Shown here one piece after another: positions 1 through 6,240 of a stretch of 8,234 nucleotides of DNA. The position numbers and the translations under genes are program-made. The stretch is from Pedococcus sp. Its GTDB lineage: Bacteria; Actinomycetota; Actinomycetes; Actinomycetales; Dermatophilaceae. The stretch is from positions 1-8,234 of the forward strand of contig JAICSZ010000070.1 of assembly GCA_025936615.1 (NCBI GenBank). The letters run 5' to 3'. Positions within the stretch are counted from its first letter, which is position 1, and each line of letters opens with the position of its first letter. The notes beneath the pieces were generated by a model. The model was not told where the DNA came from. It saw only the letters and a program-made list of their open reading frames with translations, and did no database searches.

Positions 1-1304
1 AGGTAGAAGTCGTCGAGGCCGAAGTCGCGTAGCAACGAGAGCACGAAGTCGAGCAGGTGCTTGATCTCAGCCGGCGCCTGCTCCGAAGTGCAGTAGGAGT
101 GCGAGTCGTCCTGGGTGAGACCGCGCACGCGGGTGAGCCCGTGCACGACTCCCGACTTCTCGTAGCGATAGACGGTGCCGAACTCGAACAACCGCATCGG
201 CAAGTCGCGATAGGAGCGCCCGCGCGACCGATAGATGAGGTTGTGCATCGGGCAGTTCATCGCCTTGAGGTAGTAGTTGCTGCCCTCCATCTCCATCGGC
301 GGGAACATCGTGTCGCCGTAGTACGGCAGGTGCCCGGAGGTGTGGAACAGCCCCTCCTTGGAGATGTGCGGGGTCCCGACGTACTGGAAGCCCTCCTCGA
401 TGTGGCGCTGACGGACGTAGTCCTCCATCTCACGCTTGATCACCCCTCCCTTGGGGTGGAACACCGCCAGGCCCGAGCCCAGCTCGTCGGGGAAGGAGAA
501 CAGGTCGAGCTCGGCACCGAGCTTGCGGTGGTCGCGCTTCTCGGCCTCGGCGAGCCGGTCGAGGTAGGCCTTGAGGTCGTCCTTGGTCGGCCACGCGGTG
601 CCGTAGATGCGTTGTAGCTGTGGGTTCTTCTCGCTGCCACGCCAGTAGGCGCCGCCGCTGCGCATCAGCTTGAAGGCGTTGCCGAGGACCTTGGTGGACG
701 GCACGTGGGGTCCACGGCACAGGTCACCCCACGCGCGGGTGCCGTCGCGGTGCAGGTTGTCGTAGACGGTGAGCTGCGCACCGCCGACCTCGACCGAGGC
801 TCCCTCGGCGGCGTCCTCTGCAGCGCCCCCCTTGAGACCGATCAGCTCGATCTTGAACGGCTCGTCGGCGAGCTCCTTGGCGGCGTCCTCGTCGCTGACC
901 TCGCGGCGCACGAAGGTCTGGCCCTCGTTGACGATCCGCTGCATGACCTTCTCGAGCGCCTTGAGGTCCGCGGGGTCGAAGGGCTCGGCAACGTCGAAGT
1001 CGTAGTAGAACCCGTCCCGCACCGGTGGACCGATGCCCAGCCTCGCCTTGGGGTTGACCTCCTGCACCGCCTGCGCGAGGACGTGGGCGGCGCTGTGGCG
1101 CAGCACATTGAGACCGTCCTCCTCCTGTGCGGTCACCGGCTCGACGACATCACCCTCGGCGAGGACGTGCGCCAGGTCGCGCAGCTCGCCGTTGACCCGC
1201 GCGACGAGAACCGCCTTGTCGCCCACGAACAGGTCGGCCGCCGTCGTCTGTCCAGGCACCGATCGCTCGCTTCCAGCGACGTTGACGGTGATCTGGGCAG
1301 GCAC
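1..1304 (-). CDS. thrS: Threonyl-tRNA synthetase, 3'-truncated by window edge
   Basis: Class II aminoacyl-tRNA synthetase that charges tRNA-Thr in the cytoplasm. 434 codons are visible; family members run to roughly 640-690 residues, so the end of the catalytic core (motif 3) and the anticodon-binding domain lie outside. An N-terminal TGS domain (about 1-60) is followed by the N2 editing domain, with H70-x3-H74 and C196-x3-H200 (CRGPH) matching the E. coli editing residues. The catalytic core shows zinc ligands C351 (in NCPMHN) and H402 (in TQDDSHSYC), spaced exactly as E. coli C334 and H385, and motif 2 Arg380 in YRYEKSG. The third zinc His is beyond the edge. The GTG start at 1304 is chosen because GGGAG lies 7 bases upstream (1312-1316) and the TGS fold starts directly after it. 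Divergent from the GNAT gene. Housekeeping gene, identity essentially certain. Confidence 0.97.
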   Translation of the reverse strand, partial: MPAQITVNVAGSERSVPGQTTAADLFVGDKAVLVARVNGELRDLAHVLAEGDVVEPVTAQEEDGLNVLRHSAAHVLAQAVQEVNPKARLGIGPPVRDGFYYDFDVAEPFDPADLKALEKVMQRIVNEGQTFVRREVSDEDAAKELADEPFKIELIGLKGGAAEDAAEGASVEVGGAQLTVYDNLHRDGTRAWGDLCRGPHVPSTKVLGNAFKLMRSGGAYWRGSEKNPQLQRIYGTAWPTKDDLKAYLDRLAEAEKRDHRKLGAELDLFSFPDELGSGLAVFHPKGGVIKREMEDYVRQRHIEEGFQYVGTPHISKEGLFHTSGHLPYYGDTMFPPMEMEGSNYYLKAMNCPMHNLIYRSRGRSYRDLPMRLFEFGTVYRYEKSGVVHGLTRVRGLTQDDSHSYCTSEQAPAEIKHLLDFVLSLLRDFGLDDFY

Positions 1305-1343
1305 TCTGGGGCTCCCGGTGTGTGGTGCGGACGTGGTGCCCCG

Positions 1344-1349
1344 ATGCTA
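1344..1349 (-). promoter_or_regulatory. Candidate -10 element for thrS
   Basis: Read leftwards, the hexamer is TAGCAT, which fits the actinobacterial TANNNT -10 pattern. A transcript starting near 1337 would have a leader of about 30 bases containing the GGGAG site, too short for a T-box. The -35 region at 17-18 bases is unconvincing. The hexamer sits inside a small inverted repeat, CCGAT-GCT-ATCGG (1341-1353), in the middle of the thrS/GNAT divergent region. No equally good promoter is visible for the rightward GNAT gene. Confidence 0.35.
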
Positions 1350-1407
1350 TCGGCCGGCTGTTCGGCGGTGCGACGCAGTTCCCCCGGTCGCACGTGAGCG
1401 CGGAGCC

Positions 1408-1941
1408 ATGGCGTTGGATGGTGGGGTGCGCGCACCGGCAGCCCGTCTGGTCATCGAGGAGGTCCCCTTCACCGACCCCCGGGTGCAACGCCTGGTCGCG
1501 GAGGTGCAGGCGTACTACGTGGTCCTCTACGGCAACCCGGACGAGTCACCGGTGGACCCCGCCCAGTTCGAGCCCCCGACGGGGCGCTTCCTGCTCGGCA
1601 CGGTGGGTGGTGATCCGCTCGCCATGGGCGGGTGGCGCCTGCGCCCCGAGCTCACGGGGGTGCTCGGTGGTCGGGTGGCTGAGGTGAAGCGGATGTTCGT
1701 CTCCCCGAACGCGCGACGGCGCGGTCACGCGAGCGGGATGCTCGCGGCCCTCGAGCAGAGCGCTGAGCGCGCCGGCGTCGCCATGGTGGTCCTCGAGACC
1801 GGCACCGAGCAGCCGGACGCGATCGCGCTCTACGAGAGAGCCGGCTATACGCCGACCGTCCGGTTCGGGCACTACGCCGAGTCGCAGACGGCCCGCTACT
1901 TCGCCAAGCGGCTCACCACACCAGCAGGGGGTAGACAGTAA
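1408..1941 (+). CDS. GNAT family N-acetyltransferase
   Basis: 177-residue single-domain acetyltransferase of the GNAT superfamily, expected to move an acetyl group from acetyl-CoA to an unidentified small amine or protein N-terminus in the cytoplasm. Motif A spans about 93-111 (VKRMFVSPNARRRGHASGML), with the acetyl-CoA pyrophosphate loop R103-x-x-G106-x-A108; motif B is ALYERAGYTP (140-149). Residues 15-90 form the variable substrate side and do not reveal a substrate. The start is uncertain: ATG 1408 has CGGAG only 2 bases upstream, while in-frame TTG 1414 sits 8 bases after GGAG (1402-1405), a better spacing; GTG 1426 is also possible. All three precede the conserved fold, which begins near RLVIEEVPF. 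The stop is 2 bases before the next start, so the two genes are probably co-transcribed. The frame stays open upstream into thrS, but that part is antisense to thrS and not conserved-looking. Confidence 0.88.
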   Translation: MALDGGVRAPAARLVIEEVPFTDPRVQRLVAEVQAYYVVLYGNPDESPVDPAQFEPPTGRFLLGTVGGDPLAMGGWRLRPELTGVLGGRVAEVKRMFVSPNARRRGHASGMLAALEQSAERAGVAMVVLETGTEQPDAIALYERAGYTPTVRFGHYAESQTARYFAKRLTTPAGGRQ

Positions 1942-1943
1942 CC

Positions 1944-2597
1944 ATGATCGTCGTCATCGCCGGAGGGCACGGCCAGATCGCCCTGCGCCTCGCGAAGGAG
2001 CTGTCCGATCGTGGGCACGAGCCCATCGGGCTGCTGCGGAACCCCGACCAGCTGCCCGACCTCGAGCGCAACGGCGCGCGAGGCGAGGTGGTCGACCTGG
2101 AGCGCACGACGGTCGACGAGCTCTCGGCCATCGTCGCGGGAGCAGACGTCGTCGTGTTCGCGGCCGGCGCCGGACCGGGTAGCGGTGCGGCCCGCAAGGA
2201 GACCGTCGACCGAGCTGGCGCCGTCCTGCTCGCCGACGCTGCGCAACAAGCCGGCGTGCGCAGGTATGTGATGGTCTCCGCCATGGGTGCCGAGGACGCC
2301 GATCCCGACTCCGACGACGTGTTCCAGGTCTACCTCCGAGCCAAGGCGGCTGCCGATGCCGACCTGCGTGCCCGGGACCTGGACTGGACCATCGTGCGAC
2401 CGGGTGCGCTCACGGACGATGCGCCGACGGGCGAGGTGGACCTCGGCCCGGGCCGTCCCCGCGGCAAGGTGTCGCGCGCCGACGTCGCCTCGGTGCTCGC
2501 CCAGATGATCACCACCCGCTCCGGCATCCGCAAGCAGGTCGACCTGGTCTCGGGCAGGGTGCCGGTCGCCGAAGCGGTGGCAGCCGTGAAGGACTGA
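1944..2597 (+). CDS. NAD(P)-binding Rossmann protein (atypical SDR, NAD(P)H-binding family)
   Basis: 217-residue single-domain Rossmann protein resembling small atypical short-chain dehydrogenases/NmrA-like reductases (YwnB/YhfK-type). The dinucleotide loop is IAGGHGQIA (5-13), with Ala at the place of the usual third Gly, common in this subgroup. Further family marks are VFAAGAG (71-77), the strand YVMVSAMGA (108-116), Y130-x3-K134 (YLRAK) in the SDR active-site position and the block WTIVRPGALTD (148-158). The fold is complete. Substrate is unknown; members act as quinone or flavin reductases, epimerase-like enzymes or redox sensors, and nothing here separates these. Starts 2 bases after the GNAT stop; a purine-rich AGGGGG (1926-1931) lies 12 bases upstream, longer than ideal, so translation may partly depend on coupling to the GNAT gene. 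It converges with the acyl-CoA operon, with a hairpin-rich spacer after the stop. Confidence 0.9.
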   Translation: MIVVIAGGHGQIALRLAKELSDRGHEPIGLLRNPDQLPDLERNGARGEVVDLERTTVDELSAIVAGADVVVFAAGAGPGSGAARKETVDRAGAVLLADAAQQAGVRRYVMVSAMGAEDADPDSDDVFQVYLRAKAAADADLRARDLDWTIVRPGALTDDAPTGEVDLGPGRPRGKVSRADVASVLAQMITTRSGIRKQVDLVSGRVPVAEAVAAVKD

Positions 2598-2604
2598 CTC
2601 ACCG

Positions 2605-2666
2605 GAACCTTCGGCGAGGCTTGCCGGGCACGCCGAACGTTCGGCGTGGGTGCGAACCTTCGGCGA
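2605..2666. repeat. Three-copy 12-mer repeat cluster between convergent genes
   Basis: The motif GAACSTTCGGCG occurs at 2605-2616, 2635-2646 and 2654-2665 (S = C, G, C). The outer two copies are identical over 13 bases (GAACCTTCGGCGA). The middle copy lies in a perfect palindrome, so it also reads on the other strand. Offsets are 30 and 19 bases, so this is not a simple tandem repeat. The cluster fills most of the 74-bp spacer between the stops of the SDR gene and the htdX-like gene. Repeats and palindrome are read directly; function is unknown, with termination or a protein-binding array as the two options. Confidence 0.7.
2629..2648. terminator. Palindromic hairpin, probable bidirectional terminator
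   Basis: A perfect 20-bp palindrome, CACGCCGAACGTTCGGCGTG, can form an 8-bp stem with a 4-base loop on either strand, 31 bases past the rightward SDR stop and 23 bases past the leftward htdX-like stop. There is no T-tract on either side, as is usual for terminators in high-GC actinomycetes. Its place between two convergent stops makes bidirectional termination the simplest reading; a dimeric repressor site is the alternative. Confidence 0.5.
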
Positions 2667-2670
2667 AGGT
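2656..2670 (-). terminator. Small hairpin directly after the htdX-like stop
   Basis: ACCTTC-GGC-GAAGGT is an inverted repeat with 6-bp arms and a 3-base loop, beginning one base past the leftward stop codon (2672-2674). It overlaps the third repeat copy. It could add to termination or 3'-end protection of the acyl-CoA operon mRNA. No T-run follows. Confidence 0.4.
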
Positions 2671-2671
2671 C

Positions 2672-3526
2672 TCAGCTGGAGCGGCGCCAGGTCATCGTGA
2701 CGTGGGTCCGTGAGGGCTCCTTCGGTGACCGCAGCACCACCACAGCCGGGTCGGCACGGTCGTCGACCACGAGCTCCACCGTGCTCGGGAGCAGCACGGG
2801 CTTGGCGAACCACACCTGGGACGTCGACGGTCCGTCCGTGACCGGCCCCAGCACCGACAGAGCCCGCGCGTACGTCCACATCCCGTGTGCAATGGCCCGC
2901 GGGAAGCCCATGGCCTTGGCGGTCAGTGCGTGCAGGTGGATGGGGTTGACGTCACCCGCCACCGCGGCATAGGCCCTCCCCTGGCCCTCCGGCACTCGGA
3001 GGGCTGCGGCTGCGGGCCGGTCCGGCAGCTCGGGCGCTGGGGCTGGGTTCGGCGCGTCGCTCGAGCCACCGCCCCGCCGCAGGTAGGTGCTGCGCCCGTC
3101 CCAGACCCGCACCCCCGCCACGTCCACCTCGGTGACGAGGTCGACGAGCCGGCCCTTCGGGTGCGCCCGGAGGTCCTCTGCATGGACCGCGATCTCCAGG
3201 ACGTCGTCGGCAGTCAGCCGCCGGTGCACGGTGATCATGTTCTCGAGGTGCACCAGGCCCGGCAGCGCGAGGGGAAAGGCGCCGTCGGCCATGAGCTCCA
3301 TCTGGAGCGGGAAGCCGAGGACGTGCGGATAGGTGTGCGGCAGCACGTCACCGCCGGCGAACCCGCACAGGTGCTCGTAGGCCAGCACGTTGTCCCGGTC
3401 GATGGCGACAGCCTCGCGACGCACGGTCAGGTCCGGAAGTGCCCCACCCCGACCCTTCGCCGTGGCCGCGGCCCTGACGAAGAGTCTTGGCAGTGAAGGC
3501 GACTCGTGCAACGTCCGGACGGTCAC
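2672..3526 (-). CDS. htdX: MaoC-like double-hotdog (R)-enoyl-CoA hydratase/3-hydroxyacyl dehydratase, HtdX-like
   Basis: 284-residue double-hotdog protein, matching the usual size of mycobacterial HtdX-type hydratases. It should interconvert trans-2-enoyl and (R)-3-hydroxyacyl thioesters. The N-terminal hotdog (about 30-150) is the non-catalytic half; a Pro/Ala-rich linker (157-175) leads to the C-terminal hotdog with the hydratase-2 motif AAVAGDVNPIHLHALTAKAM, giving catalytic D192 and H197 plus N194, followed by GFPRAIAHGM (207-216). Two GTG starts compete. GTG 3532 overlaps the upstream stop as GTGA, but its Shine-Dalgarno GGGAG (3534-3538) is just one base away; GTG 3526 has the same GGGAG at 7 bases, so I choose 3526. 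Last gene of the fadA2-fabG4-htdX-like operon and translationally coupled to fabG4. The symbol is by similarity of sequence and context to M. tuberculosis Rv0241c. Confidence 0.9.
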   Translation of the reverse strand: MTVRTLHESPSLPRLFVRAAATAKGRGGALPDLTVRREAVAIDRDNVLAYEHLCGFAGGDVLPHTYPHVLGFPLQMELMADGAFPLALPGLVHLENMITVHRRLTADDVLEIAVHAEDLRAHPKGRLVDLVTEVDVAGVRVWDGRSTYLRRGGGSSDAPNPAPAPELPDRPAAAALRVPEGQGRAYAAVAGDVNPIHLHALTAKAMGFPRAIAHGMWTYARALSVLGPVTDGPSTSQVWFAKPVLLPSTVELVVDDRADPAVVVLRSPKEPSRTHVTMTWRRSS

Positions 3527-3528
3527 GG

Positions 3529-4872
3529 TCACGCTCCCAGCAGGCTCTGGCCGCAGACCCGCACCACGTTGCCGGTGACCCCGGCGTTGGCGTCCTGGGC
3601 GAACCACGCGATCGTCTCGGCCACGTCGACGGGCAGGCCGCCCTGGCTGAGGGAGTTGAGCAGCCGGCCCATCTCCCGCGTCCCGAACGGGATCTTCGCG
3701 GTCATCTCCGTCTCGATGAAGCCGGGCGCCACGGCGTTGACCGTGATGCCACGTGCCCTGAGCCCCTCGTCCCCACCGAGCGCGTCCACCAGTCCGATCA
3801 CGCCCGCCTTGGAGCCGGCATAGTTGGTCTGGCCGCGGTTCCCCGCGATGCCGGCCATCGACGACACCAGCACCACGTGGCCACCGTCGCGCAGCGCCCC
3901 GGGTGCGAGCAGGGCCTCGTTGATCCGCAGGATCGAGCCGAGGTTCACCTCCATCACGGACGCCCACCTGGACTCGTCCATGTTGGCGAGCAGCTTGTCC
4001 CGGGTGATCCCCGCGTTGTGCACGACGACGTCGAGTCCGCCGTGCCGCTCCTGCGCGTGCGAGAGGATCCGCGCCCCCGCATCGGCCGCGGTCACGTCCA
4101 GCTGAAGCGCTGTGCCACCGACCCGGTTCGCGGTGCGCGCCAAGGCCTCCCCAGCGGCCGGGACGTCGACGCACACCACGGTCGCACCGTCGCGCGAGAG
4201 CACGCCGGCGATGGCCGCACCGATGCCACGCGCGGCACCGGTGACCACGGCGACCTTGCCCTCGAGCGGCCGGTCCCAGTCTCCAGGCTCCACGGGCGTG
4301 CCCGTCCCCACGCGCACGACCTGGGCGTCGACGTATGCCGCGCGGCCGGACAGCAGGAAGCGCAAGGTTGCGTCGGCGTTGGCTTCGCAGCCGTCGTCCA
4401 CCAGGACGAGGTTGGCGGTGGCGCCGGCGCGCAGCTCCTTGCCGATGGAGCGTGTCACGCCTTCGAGTGCCCGTCGGGCGGCCCGCTGCGCCACGGTGGA
4501 AGCCTGGGCGGGGTTGCGCCCCACCACGATGACCCGCCCGCTGGGTGCGAGCCGCTTGAGGGCCGGCGAGACCAACGCCACAAGGGCGTCCAGGTCCGTC
4601 GGGTCCGCCACCTCGGTGAGGTCCGCGACGACGGCCGCCACGCGTCCATGTGCCGGCAGCTCGTCGAGGACCTCGACGTCAGCGGCCTTGAGCAGGTCCC
4701 GCGCCCGGGACGCGAGCGGAGCGTCCCCGAGCCCACCCACGAGGACGGCACCGTCGACCAGCGGTGACCCCACGGCATACCGGCGAAGCCGCACCGGCCG
4801 GGGCAGGCCGAGCTGGGCGGCGAGCCTCTTCCCGATCGGGCTGCTCACCAGACCTGCGTAGGCCCCGGGCAT
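3529..4872 (-). CDS. fabG4: High-molecular-weight 3-oxoacyl reductase, FabG4-like SDR
   Basis: 447 residues, nearly twice a normal FabG (about 245) and close to mycobacterial FabG4 (Rv0242c). The N-terminal part (1-195) begins GAYAGLVSSPIGKRLAAQLGLP and is the flavodoxin-like extension of this class, with no nucleotide-binding glycine motif evident. The C-terminal half (about 203-447) is a complete classical SDR: T211-GAARGIG for cofactor binding, D259-V, HNAG (285-288), catalytic N310, S338, Y351, K355 (YAGSK), then VNAVAPGFIETEM. It should catalyse NAD(P)(H)-dependent 3-ketoacyl/(R)-3-hydroxyacyl interconversion. Mycobacterial FabG4 is NADH-dependent and acts on CoA esters; cofactor choice here is inferred. 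The ATG start overlaps the thiolase stop as TGATG, with GAGG 7 bases upstream. The stop lies next to the htdX-like start. Possible upstream GTG 4875 has worse spacing. Confidence 0.95.
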   Translation of the reverse strand: MPGAYAGLVSSPIGKRLAAQLGLPRPVRLRRYAVGSPLVDGAVLVGGLGDAPLASRARDLLKAADVEVLDELPAHGRVAAVVADLTEVADPTDLDALVALVSPALKRLAPSGRVIVVGRNPAQASTVAQRAARRALEGVTRSIGKELRAGATANLVLVDDGCEANADATLRFLLSGRAAYVDAQVVRVGTGTPVEPGDWDRPLEGKVAVVTGAARGIGAAIAGVLSRDGATVVCVDVPAAGEALARTANRVGGTALQLDVTAADAGARILSHAQERHGGLDVVVHNAGITRDKLLANMDESRWASVMEVNLGSILRINEALLAPGALRDGGHVVLVSSMAGIAGNRGQTNYAGSKAGVIGLVDALGGDEGLRARGITVNAVAPGFIETEMTAKIPFGTREMGRLLNSLSQGGLPVDVAETIAWFAQDANAGVTGNVVRVCGQSLLGA

Positions 4873-6164
4873 CACGCCGCCTCGAGGATCGCCATGACGC
4901 CCTGACCACCGGCGGCGCAGATCGAGATGAGGCCGCGCGCGCCAGATCCCCTCTCGTGCAACATCTTCGCCAGCGAGGCGACGATCCGACCGCCGGTGGC
5001 GGCGAAGGGGTGGCCGGCCGCGAGCGACGAGCCGTTGACGTTGAGCTTGCTGCGGTCGAGCGCGCCGATGGGGCCGTCGAGCCCCAGCCGGTCGAGGCAG
5101 AACTCCTCGCTCTCCCAGGCGGTCAGGGTGGTCAGCACGGTCGACGCGAAGGCCTCGTGGATCTCGACGAGCTCGAAGTCCTGCAGCTTCATGCCGACCC
5201 GGTCGAGCAGCTTCGGCAGGGCGTAGGCAGGTGCCATGAGCAGCCCCTCGTTGCCGGTCACGTAGTCGACGGCGGCGGTCTGGGCGTCGACGAGGTGCGC
5301 CAGGACGGGCAGTCCGTGCGCGCCGGCCCACTCGTCGGAGCCGAGCAGGACCGCCGATGCGCCGTCGCTCAGGGGGGTCGAGTTGCCCGCAGTCATGGTG
5401 GCGCCCTCCCCCTTGCCGAAGACCGGCGACAGCTTGGCAAGCTTGTCCACAGAGGTGTCGAGTCGCAGGTTCTGGTCGCGGGTGAGCCCGAGGTAGGGCG
5501 TGACCAGGTCGTCGAAGAAGCCGCGGTCGTAGGCGGCTGCGAGGTGGTGGTGCGAGGCCGCGGCGAGCTCGTCCTGGGCCTCGCGGCTGATGCCCCACTG
5601 CTTGGCGGTCTGGGCCATGTGCTCGCCCATCGACAGCCCGGTGCGGGGCTCGACGTTCTGCGGGATGGCGGGCACGAGGTGGCCGGGACGCAGGCCGGTC
5701 AGCGCCTTGAGCCGCTGGCCGGTCGTCTTGGCCCGGTTGAGCTCGAGCAGCGTCTCGCGCAAGCCCTCGTTGACCGCGATCGGCGCGTCGGACGCCGTGT
5801 CGGTGCCACCGGCGATGCCGGAGTCGACCTGACCCAGCGCGATCTTGTTCGCCACGAGGATCGCGGCCTCCAGACCCGTGCCGCACGCCTGCTGGACGTC
5901 GTAGGCCGGGGTGTGCGGGGACAGGCTCGAGCCGAGCACCGACTCCCGCGTGAGGTTGAAGTCGCGGCTGTGCTTGAGCACCGCACCTGCGACCACCTCC
6001 CCGACCTGCTCGCCGGCCAGGCCGGTGCGGGCCACGAGGCCCTCGACTGCGGCGGTGAGCATGTCCTGGTTCGTGGCCTTGGCGTAGGTGCTGTTGGCCC
6101 GGGCGAACGGGATGCGGTTGCCGGCGACGACTGCCGCCCGGCGGGAGGCGTTCTTGGCTGCCAC
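4872..6164 (-). CDS. fadA2: Acetyl-CoA acyltransferase (thiolase), FadA2/FadI-like
   Basis: 430-residue thiolase with both halves and all active-site residues: nucleophile C94 in QQACGTG, H336 in EIHEAFA, H385 in AAGHPFAATGGR and second Cys C416 in CAAGGQG. It catalyses thiolytic cleavage of 3-ketoacyl-CoA to acetyl-CoA and shortened acyl-CoA, or the reverse Claisen condensation. Length and motif wording fit the FadA2/FadI (mitochondrial trifunctional beta) branch rather than biosynthetic acetoacetyl-CoA thiolases; no FadB/FadJ alpha subunit gene is in the window. GTG 6164 is chosen because AAGGAG lies 5 bases upstream and the conserved fold starts at RRAAVVAGNRIPF. The same frame stays open to 6389, but that extension crosses the operator and the tetR gene, so it is rejected. 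First gene of the leftward operon; its promoter lies under the TetR operator. Confidence 0.96.
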   Translation of the reverse strand: MAAKNASRRAAVVAGNRIPFARANSTYAKATNQDMLTAAVEGLVARTGLAGEQVGEVVAGAVLKHSRDFNLTRESVLGSSLSPHTPAYDVQQACGTGLEAAILVANKIALGQVDSGIAGGTDTASDAPIAVNEGLRETLLELNRAKTTGQRLKALTGLRPGHLVPAIPQNVEPRTGLSMGEHMAQTAKQWGISREAQDELAAASHHHLAAAYDRGFFDDLVTPYLGLTRDQNLRLDTSVDKLAKLSPVFGKGEGATMTAGNSTPLSDGASAVLLGSDEWAGAHGLPVLAHLVDAQTAAVDYVTGNEGLLMAPAYALPKLLDRVGMKLQDFELVEIHEAFASTVLTTLTAWESEEFCLDRLGLDGPIGALDRSKLNVNGSSLAAGHPFAATGGRIVASLAKMLHERGSGARGLISICAAGGQGVMAILEAA

Positions 6165-6199
6165 GAAGACTCCTTGAGGGTCAGGGATTACTGATACCG

Positions 6200-6205
6200 A
6201 CGGTA
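6200..6205 (-). promoter_or_regulatory. Candidate -10 hexamer of the thiolase operon promoter
   Basis: TACCGT read leftwards fits the TANNNT pattern. Predicted transcription start is near 6193, giving a leader of roughly 29 bases that contains the AAGGAG ribosome site of the thiolase gene. The hexamer at the -35 distance (17 bases) is TAGCAG, a poor match to TTGACA, so basal strength or the sigma factor is uncertain. Confidence 0.45.
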
Positions 6206-6226
6206 GCAGGTACGCGCAGTACCTGC

Positions 6227-6232
6227 TACCGT
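6227..6232 (+). promoter_or_regulatory. Candidate -10 hexamer of the tetR-oxidase promoter
   Basis: TACCGT on the + strand is the mirror copy of the leftward hexamer, within the right arm of the operator. Expected start of transcription is about 6239-6241, at or just before the tetR GTG, suggesting a leaderless mRNA. The -35 position again reads TAGCAG by symmetry. Confidence 0.45.
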
Positions 6233-6240
6233 CGCTGACC

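Larger units (their letters stand above)
6198..6234. promoter_or_regulatory. Perfect inverted-repeat operator, probable TetR binding site
   Basis: Arms CGACGGTAGCAGGTAC (6198-6213) and GTACCTGCTACCGTCG (6219-6234) are exact reverse complements over 16 bases, separated by GCGCA. It lies between divergent starts at 6164 and 6241, next to a TetR gene, the classic arrangement for an autoregulated TetR operator. The full 37-bp length could hold one extended or two overlapping dimer sites. Each arm contains TACCGT facing outwards, so bound protein would cover both -10 regions. Confidence 0.9.

Noticed and set aside
1305..1340. T-box or other riboswitch ahead of thrS
   Set aside because: The predicted leader is only about 30 bases, with no specifier stem, T-box sequence or antiterminator.
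1033..1407. Upstream extension of the GNAT frame into thrS
   Set aside because: Antisense to the conserved thrS TGS and editing domains, with no GNAT character before about residue 13 of the chosen protein.
1896..2879. 327-codon open frame on the - strand across the SDR gene and the convergent spacer
   Set aside because: It runs through the hairpin cluster and overlaps two genes with strong motifs; no recognisable domain.
3487..4767. 426-codon open frame on the + strand opposite fabG4
   Set aside because: Same high-GC shadow effect; the opposite strand encodes a full SDR with N310, S338, Y351 and K355.
4764..6194. 476-codon open frame on the + strand opposite the thiolase gene
   Set aside because: It is antisense to a thiolase with all catalytic motifs intact; its composition (long runs of Val, Gly, Arg, Glu, Leu) is what the complement of a GC-biased reading frame gives. 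No family motif or ribosome site.
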